A DNA stretch of 9,586 nt from Bacteroidia bacterium (GTDB lineage Bacteria > Bacteroidota > Bacteroidia > Bacteroidales > UBA12481), in assembly GCA_026391235.1 (NCBI GenBank), contig JAPLDV010000048.1, positions 1 through 9,586 of the forward strand, read 5' to 3'. Positions 5,924-9,586 of the stretch are shown piece by piece; position 1 is the stretch's first letter, and the number at the start of each line of letters is the position of its first letter. The notes beneath the pieces are model-generated. The model saw nothing but the letters and a program-made list of their open reading frames with translations. It was not told the origin of the DNA and did not search any database. The position numbers were made by a program, and so were the translations under genes.

Positions 5924-6880
5924 TTAAAACAGATAACCCACCATGATCTGGTGCGTAGTAAACCTCGATAACCCGGCATTACCGAGAGGCAGTTCAAACT
6001 GATAGCTGAACAGCAGGTCATTAACACGGACACCGGCAAAAAACCCGCCGGATTCCCTGAAGCGATACAATAGTCCTGCCTGGAAATTCCCGAAAATCGT
6101 GGCCCTTATGTTGGTTTGGAAACTAAAACCGCTTTGAGCATTGTATTTCATTAATACTGACGGTTCAAGTGATATATTTTCGCTTAATACTGGAGTAATG
6201 CCTCCATACAGATACAGGCTCCGGGCCATATACGAGCTTTTATCAGAGTCGGGAGTATAACTCAATTTCCCGAAGGTAACGGAGGAGTTGAACAGCTGAA
6301 CTACCGAGAATCCGGCAAAAACGAAATCTGAATAATAATGGATACCGGCATTAACATCTGTTATATGCAGGATTTCCTTGACATCAGCGTCGATCAGGGG
6401 ATCCGGACCGGTACCGTCGGGCGGCAGGAATCCTGTTTTATCGATGATAAATTGATAGTACATGGGGGCCAGGCCTAGCGACAAACGGCCTTTGCCAAGA
6501 TAAACATGATAGGCATAATCGAGGTGAAGGCCAATCTGACTGATTGCTCCATATTTTACATTGAACAATCCTCCGCCGATTCCAATATTTCCAAAGGCGT
6601 TTTCGCCCTTATTCACCAAGCCCCACGGATTGAAATATTGCTTTCTGGATTTCAGGCTGGAATGCCAGGTTGCTGATTGCCACGATGGTGCACCTTTAAA
6701 GCCTAACCATTGCTGACGGGCTGCAATAGTCAGCGGAGCCTTCGATCCCGTGCCGGCAATGGCCGGGTTGGTAAAGAACGGGTTGATCAGGAACTGATCG
6801 GACAGAGGCGATATCTGGGCCTGAAGCACGATGGCCAGGCAGGCGAAGAGGAGGAGGAGATATGTTCGTTTTAAGTTCAA
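5924..6880 (-). CDS. PorP/SprF-family type IX secretion outer-membrane protein
   Basis: A 318-residue outer-membrane beta-barrel protein. An N-terminal signal sequence (NLKRTYLLLLFACLAIVLQAQ) is followed by the family hallmark SDQFLINPFFTNPAIAG, the region RQQWLGFKGAPSWQSATWHS (about 55-74), alternating amphipathic strands (YGAISQIGLHLDYAYHVYLG, LGLAPMYYQF, GLLYRFRESGGFFAGVRV) and a terminal aromatic strand ending MVGYLF. PorP/SprF proteins work with the T9SS; those encoded beside type B sorting-domain proteins help deliver or attach the neighbour, as SprF does for SprB. That matches the upstream gene 27 nt away. The only start before the signal peptide is TTG 6880; an in-frame TGA lies 9 nt upstream of it and no ATG is available in this part of the frame. 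The heptamer array ends just before this start, so the original start region may have been replaced. Which of the several PorP paralogues this is cannot be told. Confidence 0.9.
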   Translation of the reverse strand: MNLKRTYLLLLFACLAIVLQAQISPLSDQFLINPFFTNPAIAGTGSKAPLTIAARQQWLGFKGAPSWQSATWHSSLKSRKQYFNPWGLVNKGENAFGNIGIGGGLFNVKYGAISQIGLHLDYAYHVYLGKGRLSLGLAPMYYQFIIDKTGFLPPDGTGPDPLIDADVKEILHITDVNAGIHYYSDFVFAGFSVVQLFNSSVTFGKLSYTPDSDKSSYMARSLYLYGGITPVLSENISLEPSVLMKYNAQSGFSFQTNIRATIFGNFQAGLLYRFRESGGFFAGVRVNDLLFSYQFELPLGNAGLSRFTTHQIMVGYLF

Positions 6881-6886
6881 AATTTG

Positions 6887-6914
6887 TTGTCAGTTGTCGG
6901 TTGTCAGTTATCGG
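6887..6914. repeat. Four-unit heptamer tandem repeat at the junction of the two T9SS genes
   Basis: On the plus strand four 7-mers follow each other: TTGTCAG, TTGTCGG, TTGTCAG, TTATCGG. The array overlaps the stop codon of the upstream gene (TAA, 6910-6908) and fills nearly the whole gap, ending 6 nt before the TTG start of the porP-like gene. Related TTGTCAG/TTGTCGG repeats are, as far as I recall, frequent in intergenic DNA of Bacteroidota and some other bacteria. No function is evident. Confidence 0.8.
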
Positions 6915-9586
6915 AGTATGGTGAGGTATCCGGTAAGCGGTTTTTCGCCCGGATCCAGATTGATCAGGTAATAATAGGTGCCCATGGGCAGTGGAGTACC
7001 TTTGTCCTTGCCATCCCATGGAACAGGATAGCCTTTAGCCGATTCAAATACCAGCTTTCCGGAAACATCAAACACCTTAATTATTGCATCCGGAAAGTAT
7101 TCCATCATAGGTATCGTCCATAGGTCGTTAAGTCCATCACCATTGGGGGTTATCACATTGGGAATGAAATTATATTTATCTACAATTAATTCAAGGGTTT
7201 TCTTACAGTTCCCGGCATCAGTAACCTCAATGGTATAGGTGCCCAGTCCCATCGTTTCGGTAACCAGCTCAACCGGCCTTCCGGAAAGCGTGATTTTGTA
7301 ATCTCCCCAACCGCCGGAGATCTCCAGTGTCAGCTTACCGTCGCTGCAGCTTGCACATCCCGGCGGCATCAGATGGTAGGTTATATGTATTGAATCCGGC
7401 GGACCGATAGTCACTGTGGAAGGATAATCATAGAAACAGGTGGAATCTTCGGAAACCACAATAGTGTAACTGCCCGACTGAAGGTTCTCAAAAAGACTGT
7501 CAGGCAGATAGTTGCCACCACCATTAATCGAATATTGATAAGAGCTGCCGGTACCATGTACGAAAACCTCAATTGAGCCCTCATCGGCTCCAAAACAGGT
7601 ATTATCCTTAATATTTACCGAATCGAAACCAAACTGCAGAGGATCCAGTAATCTGACATTTACGGTATCGGAGATGGTGCAATCATTTTTGGTAACTGCA
7701 AGGATATAGTCGGCGGTTCTGTCAGCCTGAACTGAATCTGCGGTTCCAATCGGGACTGCCACAGAGCCTTCCATCCGGCTCCATAGATAGCTTTCGCCCG
7801 AGCCATCGTCGCCGCGCAGGGTTATCGGATTGAGGGAACATGCCACAATATCACTGCCCAAATGGATATCCGGACAGGGCAAATTCCTTACCGTAACAAC
7901 CAGATAAGCGGTTGTTGCACACTGGCCTTCATTGGGGGTAAAGATATGGGTGGTTGTTCCGGGGGTATCGGTGTCTATGGTAGCAGGGAACCAGGTGCCG
8001 GTTATGTTATTGTTGGATATTGCGGGCAAAGGCGGTGGAGGGAAAAATAGCGGAAGTGGTCCGATGGTCTCGAAAGATGGTACGAGGAGTTTTTGAACGG
8101 TGACTGTGTGGGTGGTTGATGCCGGACCATTGCAGCCTGTTGCGCTGGCGGTGATCGTGGTGGTCCCGCTCCAGGGGGCAGCATAAGTTACTATGCCGGT
8201 TGCTTCATCAATTGTATTGCCCCCAGCTAAACTTGCGGCATCCAGCGTGTACCTGATACCCGTGGCGTTGGCAGCTGAAGTGGTGTAGGTCATGGTATCG
8301 GCTCCCTGACAACGTTCGGAGGCAACAGGTGAGAATGCTGCTATGGTTACCATTGGAATTACCTCGATATAATCCGTTTTTATTTCAGCATCTGTTGCTC
8401 CTTCGGTAATGATTAGGGTAATTGTTTTCAGCCCTGTTGTATTGTACGTCACCACATAAGGGCCAATAGTATTTGCATTAGCCGGGGATGCTCCATCGCC
8501 AAAGTTCCAGTTGTAGTTGGTGCTTCCGGTGGTTCCGGTGGAAAGATTCGTAAAAGTTACGGTTTTACCGAGGCAAATGGCTAAGGGCGCTCCGGAGAAG
8601 TTGGCATCCAATCCGCATCCTGCCAGGGTAATATTCAAGGTTCTGGTGGTTCCCGAACAGTTGGACGCATTGGTTTCAGCAACTGTTATATCACCGTTGG
8701 TTGATCCGAAATTAACCGTGATCTGATTGTTATCAGGGCCGGTGGCTCCGGATATAATGGTCGCGTCTGGTGGAACGGTCCATGCGTAGGTGGATCCGGC
8801 AGTATGGACAACGCTGTAAGTTTTTCCGGTTGCAAAGCAGGCTAATTCAGTGGTTCCGGTAATAGCAGATGTGGCCGGCAAGGCAATCACGGCATTGGAT
8901 ATTCCTGAACTTGTTACTGAACAGCCCTCTGCACTGGTTACGATAACATCCACCACCTGATTGTTAGTCAGGCTGGTGGTAGTGTATGTATTTGAAGGTC
9001 CTTCCTGAACACTTCGACCGTTAACCCTGAAATTATAGCTGGCACCTCCGCCGCCGGTGAATGTAACGTAAGTACCTGCACAGAAAGTATTGTCGATATC
9101 GCTGCTGACCAAAGAAGGAGTTGGCAAATCATTAACAGAAATGTAACCTGTTTTTGTTTCGGTATTGGATGTTCCGTCGGTAATGGTCAGTGTAACAGTT
9201 TTCAGACCGGTTGTATTGTAAGTAACCACATGAGGCCCAATTGAATTGGCGGTAGCCGGGGAGGTTCCGTCGCCAAAGTTCCAATTGTAGTTTGTGGTTC
9301 CGGTTGTTCCGGTGGATTCATCAGTGAAAGTAACGGTTTGACCCTGACAAATGGTTACGGGCGAGGCGGAGAAGTTCGCATCCAATCCGCAACCGATAAG
9401 GGTAACAGTCAGGGTTCCGGCAATACCCGGGCATCCGGCCGCATTGGTTTCGACAACCGTAATATCCCCGTCTGTTGAGCCAAAATCAACCGAAATCGAA
9501 TTGTTATCCGGGCCCGTGCTTCCGGAAGTAATGATGGCACCAAAAGGAACTGTCCAGGAATAGCTTGATCCGGAAGTTGGATCAAC
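6908..9586 (-). CDS. Large multidomain PKD/SprB-repeat surface protein with type B T9SS sorting domain; 5' end outside window
   Basis: The frame is open to the right edge, with 892 residues visible (numbered from 9586). Domains in order are: PKD-like (about 5-63, YSWTVPFG...GPDNN); classical PKD (about 67-150, NYNWNFGDG); Ig-like with FCAGTYVTF (about 154-238); second PKD-like (about 260-320); second PKD (about 325-411, again NYNWNFGDG); two Ig-like blocks (about 411-567, the second with NNNITGTWFPATI and EGQCATTA); another Ig-like block (about 568-650, SYLWSRMEG); an SprB-type repeat (about 655-730, CFGADEGSIEVF, YQYSINGG); a further related block (about 735-803, GTYTIEVTDAGNC); and the gliding-motility-type C-terminal domain (804-892, IPNVITPNGDGLNDLW, PWDGKDKG, GTYYYLINL, ending GYLTILR). 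The last is a type B T9SS sorting signal, so the protein is exported and displayed or released at the cell surface. Adhesion or motility roles are typical but not shown here. The TTG at 9385 is internal, not a start. The adjacent PorP/SprF gene supports co-function. Confidence 0.93.
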   Translation of the reverse strand, partial: VDPTSGSSYSWTVPFGAIITSGSTGPDNNSISVDFGSTDGDITVVETNAAGCPGIAGTLTVTLIGCGLDANFSASPVTICQGQTVTFTDESTGTTGTTNYNWNFGDGTSPATANSIGPHVVTYNTTGLKTVTLTITDGTSNTETKTGYISVNDLPTPSLVSSDIDNTFCAGTYVTFTGGGGASYNFRVNGRSVQEGPSNTYTTTSLTNNQVVDVIVTSAEGCSVTSSGISNAVIALPATSAITGTTELACFATGKTYSVVHTAGSTYAWTVPPDATIISGATGPDNNQITVNFGSTNGDITVAETNASNCSGTTRTLNITLAGCGLDANFSGAPLAICLGKTVTFTNLSTGTTGSTNYNWNFGDGASPANANTIGPYVVTYNTTGLKTITLIITEGATDAEIKTDYIEVIPMVTIAAFSPVASERCQGADTMTYTTSAANATGIRYTLDAASLAGGNTIDEATGIVTYAAPWSGTTTITASATGCNGPASTTHTVTVQKLLVPSFETIGPLPLFFPPPPLPAISNNNITGTWFPATIDTDTPGTTTHIFTPNEGQCATTAYLVVTVRNLPCPDIHLGSDIVACSLNPITLRGDDGSGESYLWSRMEGSVAVPIGTADSVQADRTADYILAVTKNDCTISDTVNVRLLDPLQFGFDSVNIKDNTCFGADEGSIEVFVHGTGSSYQYSINGGGNYLPDSLFENLQSGSYTIVVSEDSTCFYDYPSTVTIGPPDSIHITYHLMPPGCASCSDGKLTLEISGGWGDYKITLSGRPVELVTETMGLGTYTIEVTDAGNCKKTLELIVDKYNFIPNVITPNGDGLNDLWTIPMMEYFPDAIIKVFDVSGKLVFESAKGYPVPWDGKDKGTPLPMGTYYYLINLDPGEKPLTGYLTILR
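8354..8812 (-). repeat. Internal repeat copy 2 (PKD-like + PKD module)
   Basis: This is the second copy of the module described at 9128-9586, at the same 774-bp offset along its whole length. An Ig-like domain of about 100 residues (FCAGTYVTF..., to GKTYSV) lies between the copies and completes the 258-residue period. The copies may continue upstream of the window. Confidence 0.85.
9128..9586 (-). repeat. Internal repeat copy 1 (PKD-like + PKD module), truncated by window edge
   Basis: About 153 residues that recur 258 residues (774 bp) later in the same protein. Shared landmarks are GSTGPDNN/GATGPDNN, FGSTxGDITVxETNA, GCGLDANFS, STGTTGxTNYNWNFGDG and VVTYNTTGLKT. The DNA has diverged at many synonymous and non-synonymous sites, so the duplication is not recent. 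Confidence 0.85.

Noticed and set aside
5664..5924. 86-codon minus-strand frame starting at the porP stop
   Set aside because: Its product is low-complexity Ser/Leu/Pro from the octamer array and a third frame of hyfB, with no domain or start signal.
8517..9563. Two similar 69-70-codon plus-strand frames (8517-8726 and 9351-9563)
   Set aside because: They resemble each other only because both are antisense to the two copies of the PKD module.

Overview
The window looks like Bacteroidota DNA, probably from an uncultured lineage. The reasons are a surface protein with a type B type IX secretion (T9SS) sorting domain, its PorP/SprF-type outer-membrane partner, start sites without clear Shine-Dalgarno sequences, and short repeats that I associate with this phylum. 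All genes I can support lie on the minus strand, so transcription runs from high to low coordinates.

Region 1 (9586 to about 5924) is a two-gene T9SS unit. It holds the 3' part of a long multidomain PKD/Ig/SprB-repeat protein ending in a gliding-motility-type C-terminal sorting domain, followed 27 nt later by a PorP/SprF-family protein. Such pairs export and anchor the large protein at the cell surface.

Region 2 (about 5857 to 1) is a compact operon for a membrane-bound complex related to complex I and to hydrogenase-4/formate hydrogenlyase, in the order hyfB-hyfC-hyfE-hyfF-hyfG (two antiporter-like subunits, a NuoH-like subunit, a HyfE subunit and a fused NuoC/NuoD-like large subunit). The first three junctions are only 2-5 nt. 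The large subunit lacks the proximal CxxC that binds nickel in [NiFe] hydrogenases (A-G-D-T instead of C-G-x-C). This is therefore best read as an 'energy-converting hydrogenase-related' (Ehr) complex: the ion-pumping architecture is present, but probably no hydrogenase site, and the substrate is unknown. The gene runs off the left edge, where a NuoB-like small subunit would be expected.

Three unrelated short repeats sit at gene junctions. (a) A 108-bp inverted-repeat element lies between hyfF and hyfG with a TTTA duplication. Removing it in silico restores the hyfF frame to a stop overlapping the hyfG start as ATGA. (b) A five-unit octamer array lies inside the 5' part of hyfB, beside a frame break that separates the first membrane helix from the rest. 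(c) A four-unit heptamer array lies between the two T9SS genes, next to a porP-like gene whose only available start is TTG. I found no RNA genes, CRISPR arrays, transposase genes or convincing factor-independent terminators.
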